From an uncultured Spirochaetaceae bacterium (GTDB taxonomy: Bacteria; Spirochaetota; Spirochaetia; Treponematales; Treponemataceae): a stretch of DNA of 64,000 nucleotides. The first letter of the stretch is position 1. Every line of letters starts with the position of its first letter. The notes below the pieces were generated by a model, which saw nothing but the letters and a program-made list of their open reading frames with translations, was not told where the DNA came from and ran no database searches. The translations under genes and the position numbers were made by a program. Shown here one piece after another: positions 26,524 through 33,903 of the stretch. The stretch covers positions 31,318 through 95,317 of the forward strand of contig CADANN010000012.1 of assembly GCA_902789325.1 (NCBI GenBank). The letters run 5' to 3'.

Positions 26524-27663
26524 TTATACTCCCTGATGGAACTTATCTAAGAACTCCTTGCGGTACTGTTCAAATCTATCCTCATCAATTGCGACACGGA
26601 TTTCCTTAAGCATTTCGTTCAAGAAATAAAGATTATGATAGCTGGCAAGAATTGAGCTCAAAATCTCCTGTTCCTTAAACAAGTGTCTTAAATAACTTCG
26701 GGAATAAGTGCGGCAAACTTTACAATTACATTCAGGATCAATAGGACCAAAATCATGAATCCAGCGTTCCTGCTTAATGCTGAGCATACCGCGGCGTGTA
26801 AAGTATGAACCGTTACGTGCATTACGGGTTGGCAAAACACAGTCAAACATATCAATTCCAGCCTGAACTGCATCAAGAATGTACTCAGGAGTTCCAATTC
26901 CCATAACATATTTTGGCTTATCTTCCGGCAGGAACTGAACTGTATAATTCAAGAACTTTGTAAACTCGGCAGGAGGCTCACCTACACTTAATCCACCGAT
27001 TGCAATACCTGGCATATCAAGAGAAGAAACAAATTCTGCACTCTTTGTACGCAGGTCTTCAAAAAAGTTTCCCTGAACTATAGGGAAAAGCATTCCCTGA
27101 TAGCCCTGTTCTCTCTGGCGTTCCCACTCACCTTTTGCACGAAGCAGCCAGTCGCTGGTAATTTTCAATGCGCGTTCAGCTTCCTTGCGATCAACGCCCC
27201 AGCCAGAACAAACATCAAGCTGCATCTGAATATCTGAATTAAACTTTGTCTGAGTCTGAACTACATTTTCTGGAGTAAACATATGGTAGCTTCCATCAAT
27301 ATGACTCTGGAAGCGAACTCCTTCATCTGTAATTTTACGAAGCTTACTCAAAGAGAAAACCTGGAATCCACCAGAATCTGTCAAAAAATTTTTCTTCCAC
27401 TGAGAAAAACCGTGAAGTCCGCCGGCTTCTTTAATTAAATCCGGACCTGGGCGCAAAAACAGATGATAGGTATTTGCAAGAATAATATCAAAATCAATTT
27501 CTTCAAGAAAATCTTTTGGCATAGCCTTAACAGTGGCGTTTGTACCAACAGGCATAAAAACCGGAGTGCGAACATCACCATGAGGAAGATGCACAGTTCC
27601 TGTACGAGCCTTTCCATCAGCAGACTTATGCTTTATATCAAAAATCTTTAAAACTTCACTCAT
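26524..27663 (-). CDS. tgt: tRNA-guanine transglycosylase (queuine/preQ1)
   Basis: 379 residues. Tgt swaps guanine 34 of GUN-anticodon tRNAs for preQ1. Signatures: ANTYHLFLRPG, the catalytic DSGGFQVFSL, GGLSVGEP, the second catalytic Asp in GIDMFDCVLPTRNARNG and the zinc site CNCKVCRTY with the distal His in LASYHNLYFL. The start at 27663 has GAGG six bases upstream and avoids the overlap that the longer frame (27687) would have with lptG. queA, the next pathway step, is at 46.4 kb. Confidence 0.96.
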   Translation of the reverse strand: MSEVLKIFDIKHKSADGKARTGTVHLPHGDVRTPVFMPVGTNATVKAMPKDFLEEIDFDIILANTYHLFLRPGPDLIKEAGGLHGFSQWKKNFLTDSGGFQVFSLSKLRKITDEGVRFQSHIDGSYHMFTPENVVQTQTKFNSDIQMQLDVCSGWGVDRKEAERALKITSDWLLRAKGEWERQREQGYQGMLFPIVQGNFFEDLRTKSAEFVSSLDMPGIAIGGLSVGEPPAEFTKFLNYTVQFLPEDKPKYVMGIGTPEYILDAVQAGIDMFDCVLPTRNARNGSYFTRRGMLSIKQERWIHDFGPIDPECNCKVCRTYSRSYLRHLFKEQEILSSILASYHNLYFLNEMLKEIRVAIDEDRFEQYRKEFLDKFHQGV

Positions 27664-27673
27664 AAAAACCTCA

Positions 27674-28750
27674 TTAAGTGCGGGCAAACCGCAGCAATAT
27701 AATACTAATTATAGTAAAGAAAATAACCGGCGACCAGGCACCAGAAAACGCAGAAATATAACCATGCTTTGCAAGTACCATTGTTACCATCATTGTAACA
27801 TAAAAAAGTACCGAAGCAGAAATGCATGATGCTAAACTTATAAGTAAAACATTTTTACGTGTTTTACCTGTCAAACCAATCGACAAAAATACAACAATGA
27901 AAACGATAAAAGGAAACGCATATTTTTTATAATATTCAGAAAGTTCCTCGTTATACGGAAGTCCCGCTTTTTTTAAATGCTGAATGTAAATCTTTGCTTC
28001 AGAAGCGGTAACAGACTGAACATCAACATTTGTTTTACGGAAGATTTCGTAAGATTCAGTAAGTTGCGAAACAAGTTCCTCAGAAACTGCTGTAATTTTC
28101 AAGGTATCATCAATCATCTGATATTGAACAGGCTTTTCGAGTTCCCACATTGAAAGCTCAGGATTCCATTGAGCCTGCGAACTGTAGACTACAGCTTCGA
28201 GAGCGCGGTTTTCATCTCTAAAAACAAAATAGCATCCACGAAGCCTTTTCTGACTTTCAATATATCTTGAAGCCTTGTAAATAATACGTCCATTTTCAGA
28301 AAGTACAATTACATTTGAATTGTTTTCATTTTTTTGTTTTTGAAGCAGAGTATCCTGCAATGCGACTTTTTTATCATAAGTTTGAACAACAAACTTGTTT
28401 TCAAAGGCAAAAAGTCCAAATGCCATAAGAAAACTTACAATCAGAAGCGGCACTGTAAAACGGAAAAGTGAAACTCCTGAAGCAAGAAGAGCCTGAATTT
28501 CATTTGCGGCATACATTTCGCTGAGTACATAAGATGAAGAAAAAAGAATTGCCACAGGAACCGCATACCAGATTGTCTTTGGCACATAGTAAGCCATTAC
28601 CATAAGCATATCCTTCAGTGAACAGTTGTTCTGAAGGTAAGTTGCAATATTCATAAAAAGGTCTACAAGATTCAGTACAAGCGCAAAGAAAAACATTGCA
28701 CCAAAAAACAGAGGAATGATTTTTTTGAACAGATAAATAATAAGCTTCAC
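27674..28750 (-). CDS. lptG: LptF/LptG-type permease, second copy
   Basis: 358 residues of the YjgP/YjgQ family. Three N-terminal transmembrane helices (about 8-30, 50-72, 95-118), a periplasmic beta-jellyroll of about 140 residues and three C-terminal helices make the LptFG half-permease layout. With LptB it extracts lipid from the inner membrane and passes it to LptC/A/D. It lies 9 bases after the sister permease gene. Assignment of F versus G is by position only. Confidence 0.85.
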   Translation of the reverse strand: MKLIIYLFKKIIPLFFGAMFFFALVLNLVDLFMNIATYLQNNCSLKDMLMVMAYYVPKTIWYAVPVAILFSSSYVLSEMYAANEIQALLASGVSLFRFTVPLLIVSFLMAFGLFAFENKFVVQTYDKKVALQDTLLQKQKNENNSNVIVLSENGRIIYKASRYIESQKRLRGCYFVFRDENRALEAVVYSSQAQWNPELSMWELEKPVQYQMIDDTLKITAVSEELVSQLTESYEIFRKTNVDVQSVTASEAKIYIQHLKKAGLPYNEELSEYYKKYAFPFIVFIVVFLSIGLTGKTRKNVLLISLASCISASVLFYVTMMVTMVLAKHGYISAFSGAWSPVIFFTIISIILLRFART

Positions 28751-28759
28751 ACCCTGCCC

Positions 28760-29980
28760 CTATTTTCTCAAAAGTACCAGCATAAAACCTAAGCCAACGG
28801 CACCAATTACAATGTTTGGTGTCCATATACACCAGAAGGCATTCAAGCCGACTTTAGTAACCATGAGCTGTCCAATAATTTGAACCGCCCAGTAAAGTAC
28901 ACAAATTACAATTCCAAGAAAAAGACCTATCATCTGGCCATTATGCTTTCCAAACAAAAATGCCAGAGAGAATGCAAGAAATGCAAAAAAGATAGAGCCA
29001 AAAGGTATTGCAAATTTCTTATGCCATTCCATAACCCAGAGATTGATTTTTTTGATTGTACTTGGATTATCTGATTTTTCAGCCTTCATTCCCTGAATTG
29101 TTTTTGTAAGATCATAGGTTGTCATTTCTCGAGCAGAACGAGAATAATTTCCAAGAAAGGCTGAATCAAAAACATTCATTACAGTACGACCGGAACTCAG
29201 AACGTCATAATTATTTCTGTTGTTTGTATCAATAGAAAGTAAAGAGGCATCGTTCATGTCAAACTGCATAAGAACACCTTCTTCCTTAGCACCAACAAGA
29301 ACTGAATTACCGGCAATAATCAGACGGTCTTTATCATCTTTTGAATCAAAAATTACTACGTCTGAAACACTATTTCCATCAACTTCACCAATTACAATAC
29401 TTGAAGTATCAAGCCTCTTAACGCTGTTTGATTCAAGTTCGATTGAAGGCGTAGAATTCATAATCTCGCGCATCAACTTATTATATTTGATGGTTCCAAG
29501 CGGAAGAAGATAGTCGTTTACAAAAAAAGAACCGATTGAAATAAAAAGTCCAAGAGCTGCAACTGGAGCAAGAATTCTTAAAAAGGAAAAACCTGCAGCA
29601 CGGAAAATTAAGATTTCATTACTGCTCATCATACCGCCAAGACTCATAAGAAAACCTACGAGAGTTGCAAACGGAGCAGACTGAGCAATAATAAAGGGCA
29701 GACTGTAAATCATTATGCGCATTACGTCCGAAAATGGTGCCGACTTGGCAAGCAGATCTTCTACAGTAAGTAAAATCTGATTTACAAAGAAAATCATAAA
29801 GAAGAAAAAAAACGAAACTAAAAAATAAAGGAACAAATCCTTAAAAAGATATTTTACAAGAATATGATTTCTAAGAATTCCTCTTTTGAGCACACGTACC
29901 TGAAACTTCTCGTTATAAAGATGAAGAAGCCTTACTGTGCGGTTACGTTTTATTTTTTTATAAATTTCTTTAAATGTCAT
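28760..29980 (-). CDS. lptF: LptF/LptG-type permease, first copy
   Basis: 406 residues with the same six-helix and jellyroll layout as its neighbour. The N-terminal cytoplasmic tail is unusually long and basic (about 50 residues, KKIKRNRTVRLLHLY) before the first helix FLVSFFFFFMIFF. The conserved YjgP segment SSNEILIFRAAGFSFLRIL near residue 120 contacts LptB. The pair LptF/LptG plus LptD at 7.8-11.2 kb indicate a lipid-export bridge. LptB, LptC and LptA are not in this window. The gene follows dut by 25 bases. Confidence 0.85.
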   Translation of the reverse strand: MTFKEIYKKIKRNRTVRLLHLYNEKFQVRVLKRGILRNHILVKYLFKDLFLYFLVSFFFFFMIFFVNQILLTVEDLLAKSAPFSDVMRIMIYSLPFIIAQSAPFATLVGFLMSLGGMMSSNEILIFRAAGFSFLRILAPVAALGLFISIGSFFVNDYLLPLGTIKYNKLMREIMNSTPSIELESNSVKRLDTSSIVIGEVDGNSVSDVVIFDSKDDKDRLIIAGNSVLVGAKEEGVLMQFDMNDASLLSIDTNNRNNYDVLSSGRTVMNVFDSAFLGNYSRSAREMTTYDLTKTIQGMKAEKSDNPSTIKKINLWVMEWHKKFAIPFGSIFFAFLAFSLAFLFGKHNGQMIGLFLGIVICVLYWAVQIIGQLMVTKVGLNAFWCIWTPNIVIGAVGLGFMLVLLRK

Positions 29981-30005
29981 AATGATAGAAACAAACTACC
30001 GTTAG

Positions 30006-30446
30006 TTATTTTGAAAGACCTGTTGAACCAAAGCCACCTGCTCCACGCTCTGTTTCACTAAGACTGTCTGTTATAGTAAACGACGCCTGGATAACCGGAG
30101 CAATTACCATTTGAGCAATACGGTCACCTCTATTGATGGTAAAATCAGCAGTTCCAAGATTTATAAGAATTACTTTGATTTCACCACGATAGTCGCTGTC
30201 TATAGTACCCGGTGTATTAAGAACAGTTACACCATTTTTTGCAGCAAGCCCAGAACGTGGACGAACCTGAACCTCATAGCCCTCTGGAATCTCAAAAAAG
30301 AGTCCAGTTGGAACCATAGCAGAACGGCCGGCAGGAATTGTGAGCGGCGCATCCAAAAGTGCACAAAGATCAGCACCAGCTGCGCCGCTTGTTTTATATT
30401 CAGGAATTACGGCCCCTTTCGAGGCCACACATTTAATATTTACCAT
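30006..30446 (-). CDS. dut: dUTP diphosphatase
   Basis: 146 residues, the size of trimeric dUTPases. All five motifs are visible: [10 protein letters not shown] (1), [11 protein letters not shown] (2), [14 protein letters not shown] (3), [10 protein letters not shown] (4) and the C-terminal [10 protein letters not shown] (5). It hydrolyses dUTP to dUMP and keeps uracil out of DNA. It starts two bases after the stop of the small membrane protein, so translation is probably coupled. Confidence 0.97.
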   Translation of the reverse strand: MVNIKCVASKGAVIPEYKTSGAAGADLCALLDAPLTIPAGRSAMVPTGLFFEIPEGYEVQVRPRSGLAAKNGVTVLNTPGTIDSDYRGEIKVILINLGTADFTINRGDRIAQMVIAPVIQASFTITDSLSETERGAGGFGSTGLSK

Positions 30447-30448
30447 AA

Positions 30449-30868
30449 TTAACGAATAGAAAGAAGTCCACCAATAATCAGCAAATCTTTTGCCACATTC
30501 AAAATCCAGAACATAGCATTTCCATCAAGTTTGTTTACGCCAAAAGAACGGCTGAAAACATCTGCAACTACGGCAATTATTACCCAGATTACAGTAAGAA
30601 TAATCATTACTGTATTATCCCAACTTCCGAGATCTCGGAAGATTGTAATTGCGATACAGATTCCACCGATTAAAAGAAGAACTGCAACGAAGATTGCAAC
30701 AATTTTAGCAAGGTCGCCGCTGAAGATTTCATAAATTGCAGCACCAGCTTCGCTTGATTTAATAGATCCGCCTACTCCGAGCATACAGAGCCCGGTAATA
30801 ATGAAATATGCTGCAAGCGCAATTCTCAACAAGAGTGCGCCGAGCCCACGATTTGATGTTTTTGCCAT
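30449..30868 (-). CDS. Small four-helix membrane protein
   Basis: 139 residues from the ATG at 30868, which follows a strong AGGAGG; the longer frame to 30931 would run into the terminator hairpin. Four hydrophobic helices are seen (about 10-30, 50-75, 85-105, 118-136). The layout is like DoxX-type or DUF-class membrane proteins, but no motif is diagnostic, so the function is unknown. It is followed closely by dut. Confidence 0.75.
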   Translation of the reverse strand: MAKTSNRGLGALLLRIALAAYFIITGLCMLGVGGSIKSSEAGAAIYEIFSGDLAKIVAIFVAVLLLIGGICIAITIFRDLGSWDNTVMIILTVIWVIIAVVADVFSRSFGVNKLDGNAMFWILNVAKDLLIIGGLLSIR

Positions 30869-30889
30869 ACAAAACCTCCTAATAAAATA

Positions 30890-30980
30890 AAAAAAAGTTC
30901 TGAGGCTCCCGCGGAAAAAGATAGCCCCCAACGGGATGATGTTGTGGTCTATCTTTTTCCGCTCCGCATCAGAACTTTTT
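30890..30980 (-). terminator. Two-storey hairpin terminator after pnp
   Basis: An outer stem (30892-30903 with 30969-30980, AAGTTCTGA/TCAGAACTT plus A/T runs) encloses an inner 14-base stem (30911-30924 with 30949-30962, GCGGAAAAAGATAG). They are joined by GGCTCCC on one side and TCCGCA on the other. On the minus strand a T-run follows. It resembles the element at 37587-37692 in layout and in the connecting words. Confidence 0.8.
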
Positions 30981-30991
30981 CCTTGTTCTAT

Positions 30992-33097
30992 TTATTTTTG
31001 CTCATCTAAAGCATCAATATAAGAAAGGTTCAGGCGACCCTGCTTATCTACTTCGAGGAGTTTAACAGGAATTACCTGGCCTTCTGTAAGAACGTCTGTT
31101 ACCTTGTTTACACGCTGTTTAGAGAGCTTTGAAATGTGGCAGAGACCTTCTTTTCCAGGAAGGATTTCTACGAATGCACCAAAGTCCATAATGCGCTTTA
31201 CAGTTCCCTGATAGATTGTTCCAACCTCTGGATCTTCTGTAATGCCCTTAACAGCCTTCTTAGCAGCCTCAGCATTCAAGCCGTTCTTAGAGTAGATTGT
31301 TACAGTTCCGTCGTCTTCAGTATTAATTGTTACATCATACTGAGCGCAGAGAGCCTTAACATTCTTTCCACCAGGTCCAATGAGGGCGCCAATCTTGTCT
31401 ACAGGAATCTTCATAGTGAGAATCTGTGGAGCGTTCTTAGCAAGTGGAGCCGGCTTGTCGATGCACTTCTCCATGATTGAAAGAATGTGGAGACGACCCT
31501 GACGAGCCTGTTCCATAGCCTTCTTCATGATTTCAGTTGTTACACCGGCAATCTTAATATCCATCTGGAAACCGGTAATACCGTCTTTTGTTCCGGCTAC
31601 CTTAAAGTCCATATCACCAAGGTGGTCTTCTTCACCAAGGATATCGCTCAAAATCTTATAGCGGCCATAAGGATTGTCTCCCTCTGGTTCTGTGATAAGA
31701 CCCATAGCAATACCTGCTACCATCTTCTTCATTGGAACGCCGGCAGCGAGCATACAAAGTGTACCACCACAAGTAGAAGCCTGTGATGAAGAACCGTTAG
31801 ATTCCATGATTTCAGAAACTACGCGGATTGTGTATGGGAACTCTTCGCGGCTTGGAACCATTGCAGCAAGTGAGCGGCGAGCGAGGTTACCGTGACCAAT
31901 TTCGCGGCGGCCTGTTGTAAGCTTACCAGTTTCACCAACTGAGTATGGTGGGAAGTTATAGTGAAGGATGAAGTGCTCTGAGCGGTCTCCATCGATATCA
32001 TCATAAGACTGTTCGTCCATTGCAGTACCAAGAGTACATACAGCGAGCGACTGAGTTTCACCACGAGTGAAGAGAGCTGATCCGTGTGGAGTTGGCAATA
32101 CGTTTACTTCACAAGTGATTGGGCGGATTTCGTCAACCTTACGTCCGTCAACACGAACTCCATCGTCGAGAATTGACTTGCGGAGAAGTTTGTATTGAAT
32201 GTCGTCCATCAAAGTACAGAAAAGCTTTGCCTGAATTGGGTCAGAAAGCTGTTCAGCATATTTTGCAGCGAGGTCTCTCTGAACCTGAGAAATTGCCTTA
32301 CCGCGTTCAATCTTGCTGCCCTTGAAGCATGCTTCTTTAAGAAGAGGAGTTGCTTCAGCTTCGATAGCTTCAGCGTTATCAAGAGTTACGTCGAGAGGGT
32401 TCAAAGGAAGCTTTTCCTTTCCAGCCTTCTTAACGAGTTCTTCCTGAAGGAGACACATATCAGTAATGAACTTCTGAGCGCGTTCCAAAGCTCCAAGCAT
32501 AAGCTCTTCAGAAACTTCGTTAGCACCACCTTCTACCATTGTAAAGCCGTCTTTAGTTCCGGCAACAACGATTTCAAGTTCACCCTTTTCAATCTGTTCG
32601 AATGTAGGGTTGATAATGTATTCGCCATTAAGATATCCAACACGACAAGCAGCAACTGGTCCGTGGAATGGAATATCAGAAATACAAGTAGCAGCAGAAG
32701 CTGCAATTACGGCAAGAATATCCTGAGTGTGAACGCCATCGCAAGAAACACAAGTTGGAACAATCTGAAGTTCGTGACCGAATGATGGCTCAAAAAGTGG
32801 ACGCATTGGGCGGTCGATAAGACGAGATACCAGAATCTCCTTGTCCTTAGGACGACCTTCGCGCTTAACAAAACCGCCAGGGATTTTTCCGGCAGCATAG
32901 AATTTTTCGTTGTACTCAACAGTTACAGGAACAAAGTCCTGACCTTCTGTTACGCTAGACGAAGCACAAATAGTTGCAATAATAGCGGCTCCGCCCCACT
33001 GAGCGTAAACACATCCATTAGCCTGTTTACCGATTTTTCCAGTTTCGAGGATGAGATCGGCATCTCCAAGTTTGTAGGTTACTCTTTCTACAGACAT
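30992..33097 (-). CDS. pnp: Polyribonucleotide nucleotidyltransferase
   Basis: 701 residues from the ATG at 33097 (MSVERVTYKLGD); an ATG at 33100 is equally close to AGGAG. Two RNase PH domains (RPMRPLFEP, and RGETQSLAVCTLG with the catalytic DGDRSEHFILHYNFPPYSVGE region), a KH domain (IGALIGPGGKNVKAL) and an S1 domain (YQGTVKRIMDFGAFVEILPGKEGLCHISKLS) are present. PNPase degrades RNA 3' to 5' with phosphate. It lies downstream of rpsO as in many bacteria, but the rpsO-pnp gap holds an oppositely oriented conserved element. A hairpin (ACACGTC...GACGCGTGT, about 33111-33137) in the 5' UTR may be an RNase III/PNPase autoregulation site. Confidence 0.97.
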   Translation of the reverse strand: MSVERVTYKLGDADLILETGKIGKQANGCVYAQWGGAAIIATICASSSVTEGQDFVPVTVEYNEKFYAAGKIPGGFVKREGRPKDKEILVSRLIDRPMRPLFEPSFGHELQIVPTCVSCDGVHTQDILAVIAASAATCISDIPFHGPVAACRVGYLNGEYIINPTFEQIEKGELEIVVAGTKDGFTMVEGGANEVSEELMLGALERAQKFITDMCLLQEELVKKAGKEKLPLNPLDVTLDNAEAIEAEATPLLKEACFKGSKIERGKAISQVQRDLAAKYAEQLSDPIQAKLFCTLMDDIQYKLLRKSILDDGVRVDGRKVDEIRPITCEVNVLPTPHGSALFTRGETQSLAVCTLGTAMDEQSYDDIDGDRSEHFILHYNFPPYSVGETGKLTTGRREIGHGNLARRSLAAMVPSREEFPYTIRVVSEIMESNGSSSQASTCGGTLCMLAAGVPMKKMVAGIAMGLITEPEGDNPYGRYKILSDILGEEDHLGDMDFKVAGTKDGITGFQMDIKIAGVTTEIMKKAMEQARQGRLHILSIMEKCIDKPAPLAKNAPQILTMKIPVDKIGALIGPGGKNVKALCAQYDVTINTEDDGTVTIYSKNGLNAEAAKKAVKGITEDPEVGTIYQGTVKRIMDFGAFVEILPGKEGLCHISKLSKQRVNKVTDVLTEGQVIPVKLLEVDKQGRLNLSYIDALDEQK

Positions 33098-33180
33098 CAT
33101 TTTTCTCCTACACACGTCACTACATCCGACGCGTGTTTTTTTCTATTTATTAGTAAAACTAATATGCAAAGTTAAAGATA

Positions 33181-33186
33181 TATAAT
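33181..33186 (+). promoter_or_regulatory. -10 box upstream of the second 94-nt element
   Basis: A perfect TATAAT on the plus strand, with no good -35 box 16-18 bases upstream. It would start a transcript near 33193 that contains the 94-nt element and ends at the terminator near 33356. Confidence 0.4.
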
Positions 33187-33198
33187 TTTAATCTATAA

Positions 33199-33360
33199 AT
33201 GGAGAATAATCAATGGAATAAGCCTACAATCGAAGAACCGTTAAAAACAAAGCGCTTTAGCGGTTTGTTTAGGTTTATCGAAAAAATGGCTCAGAGGCAA
33301 GCTATGCTTGCCGACTCAATAGAAAAAAAAACCGCTCGGCGAACCGGGCGGTTTTTGTAG
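33199..33360 (+). CDS. Possible 53-residue small protein containing the conserved element
   Basis: The frame ATG (33199) to TAG (33358-33360) encodes a basic peptide whose middle, EEPLKTKRFSGLFRFIEKMA, is shared with copy 1 at 18377-18470 (Q for K and T for M there). The C-terminus (KKTARRTGRFL) is encoded by the terminator hairpin itself, and no ribosome site precedes the ATG. The six base differences between copies are spread evenly over codon positions, which argues against strong protein-level selection. It is listed because the frame is open in both copies; low confidence. Confidence 0.3.
   Translation: MENNQWNKPTIEEPLKTKRFSGLFRFIEKMAQRQAMLADSIEKKTARRTGRFL
33222..33315 (+). ncRNA. 94-nt conserved element, copy 2 (with its own terminator)
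   Basis: Gap-free match to 18377-18470 with six differences. The predicted stems AAACAAA/TTTGTTT, AACC/GGTT, CGC/GCG and GGCAAGC/GCTTGCC are unchanged; the apical loop is TAT instead of TGT. Here no gene follows on the plus strand: a terminator ends the transcript and rpsO lies antisense beyond it. This copy could be a stand-alone small RNA of about 165 bases. Identity with a known RNA family was not recognised. Confidence 0.5.
33322..33357. terminator. Bidirectional terminator between the element and rpsO
   Basis: CCGCTCGG (33332-33339), loop CGAA, CCGGGCGG (33344-33351), with an A-run on the left and TTTTT on the right. Read on the plus strand the stem has eight pairs including one U-G. 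Read on the minus strand it ends rpsO, with eight T and one A-C mismatch. Confidence 0.85.
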
Positions 33361-33373
33361 ATGCAATCTCGAA

Positions 33374-33643
33374 CTATTTACGAAGTCCGAGCTCTTTGAT
33401 GAATGCGCGGTAACCATTGAGGTCTGTGCGTTCATAGTAGCGGAGCATCTTGCGGCGCTGACCTACAACTTTAAGAAGTGCACGTTTAGCGTTAGCGTCC
33501 TTTGGGAACTGCTTGTTGTGCTCTGTGAGCTGCTGAACACGCTGTGTCATGAGAGCGATCTGAACCTTTACATTACCTGTATCAGTTTCTTTTGCGCCGT
33601 ACTTCTTTACTGTTGCGGCTGTTGTTTCTTTTGAAAGTGCCAT
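33374..33643 (-). CDS. rpsO: 30S ribosomal protein S15
   Basis: 89 residues, standard length. Diagnostic segments are DTGNVKVQIALMTQRVQQLTEH, HNKQFPKDANAKRALLKVVGQRRKMLRYY and the C-terminal GYRAFIKELGLRK. S15 binds the central domain of 16S rRNA early in assembly. AAGGGG lies eight bases before the ATG. It is followed, after a terminator and the antisense-oriented element, by pnp. Confidence 0.98.
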   Translation of the reverse strand: MALSKETTAATVKKYGAKETDTGNVKVQIALMTQRVQQLTEHNKQFPKDANAKRALLKVVGQRRKMLRYYERTDLNGYRAFIKELGLRK

Positions 33644-33669
33644 TATGGAACCCCTTAAAAAATATATGA

Positions 33670-33688
33670 TTTTCGGCCAGGCCGAAAA
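33670..33688 (-). promoter_or_regulatory. Hairpin in the rpsO leader
   Basis: A perfect inverted repeat, TTTTCGGCC and GGCCGAAAA with one central base, lies 26 bases before the rpsO start. S15 represses its own mRNA through leader structures in other bacteria, so this is a candidate autoregulatory site. Confidence 0.5.
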
Positions 33689-33842
33689 CTCTGTATGAGC
33701 GGAAAACCTTGCAGGTCTGAATCTGGGTTTCTAGAAACAAATCACAACGTAATCCGTAAAACAGATTAATATATTTTATTGAAAAGCGATGTGTTAATCA
33801 AGACAACGAATATCTTCAGGCAATATCCTGGTCTCTTTTTAA

Positions 33843-33871
33843 TTTACAAGTGTCATTTCTTCAAGTATACT
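33843..33871 (+). promoter_or_regulatory. Promoter of the GGDEF/EAL gene
   Basis: TTTACA (33843-33848), a 17-base spacer and TATACT (33866-33871). AGGAGA lies 17 bases before the ATG at 33904, an unusually long spacing. Confidence 0.7.
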
Positions 33872-33903
33872 AAAAAGATACAGGAGACATAAAAAAATTT
33901 AAA

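Noticed and set aside
32195..32785. Long plus-strand frame of 196 codons opposite pnp
   Set aside because: It lies wholly antisense to a clear PNPase gene, has Cys/Ser/Phe-rich composition typical of shadows and no ribosome site.
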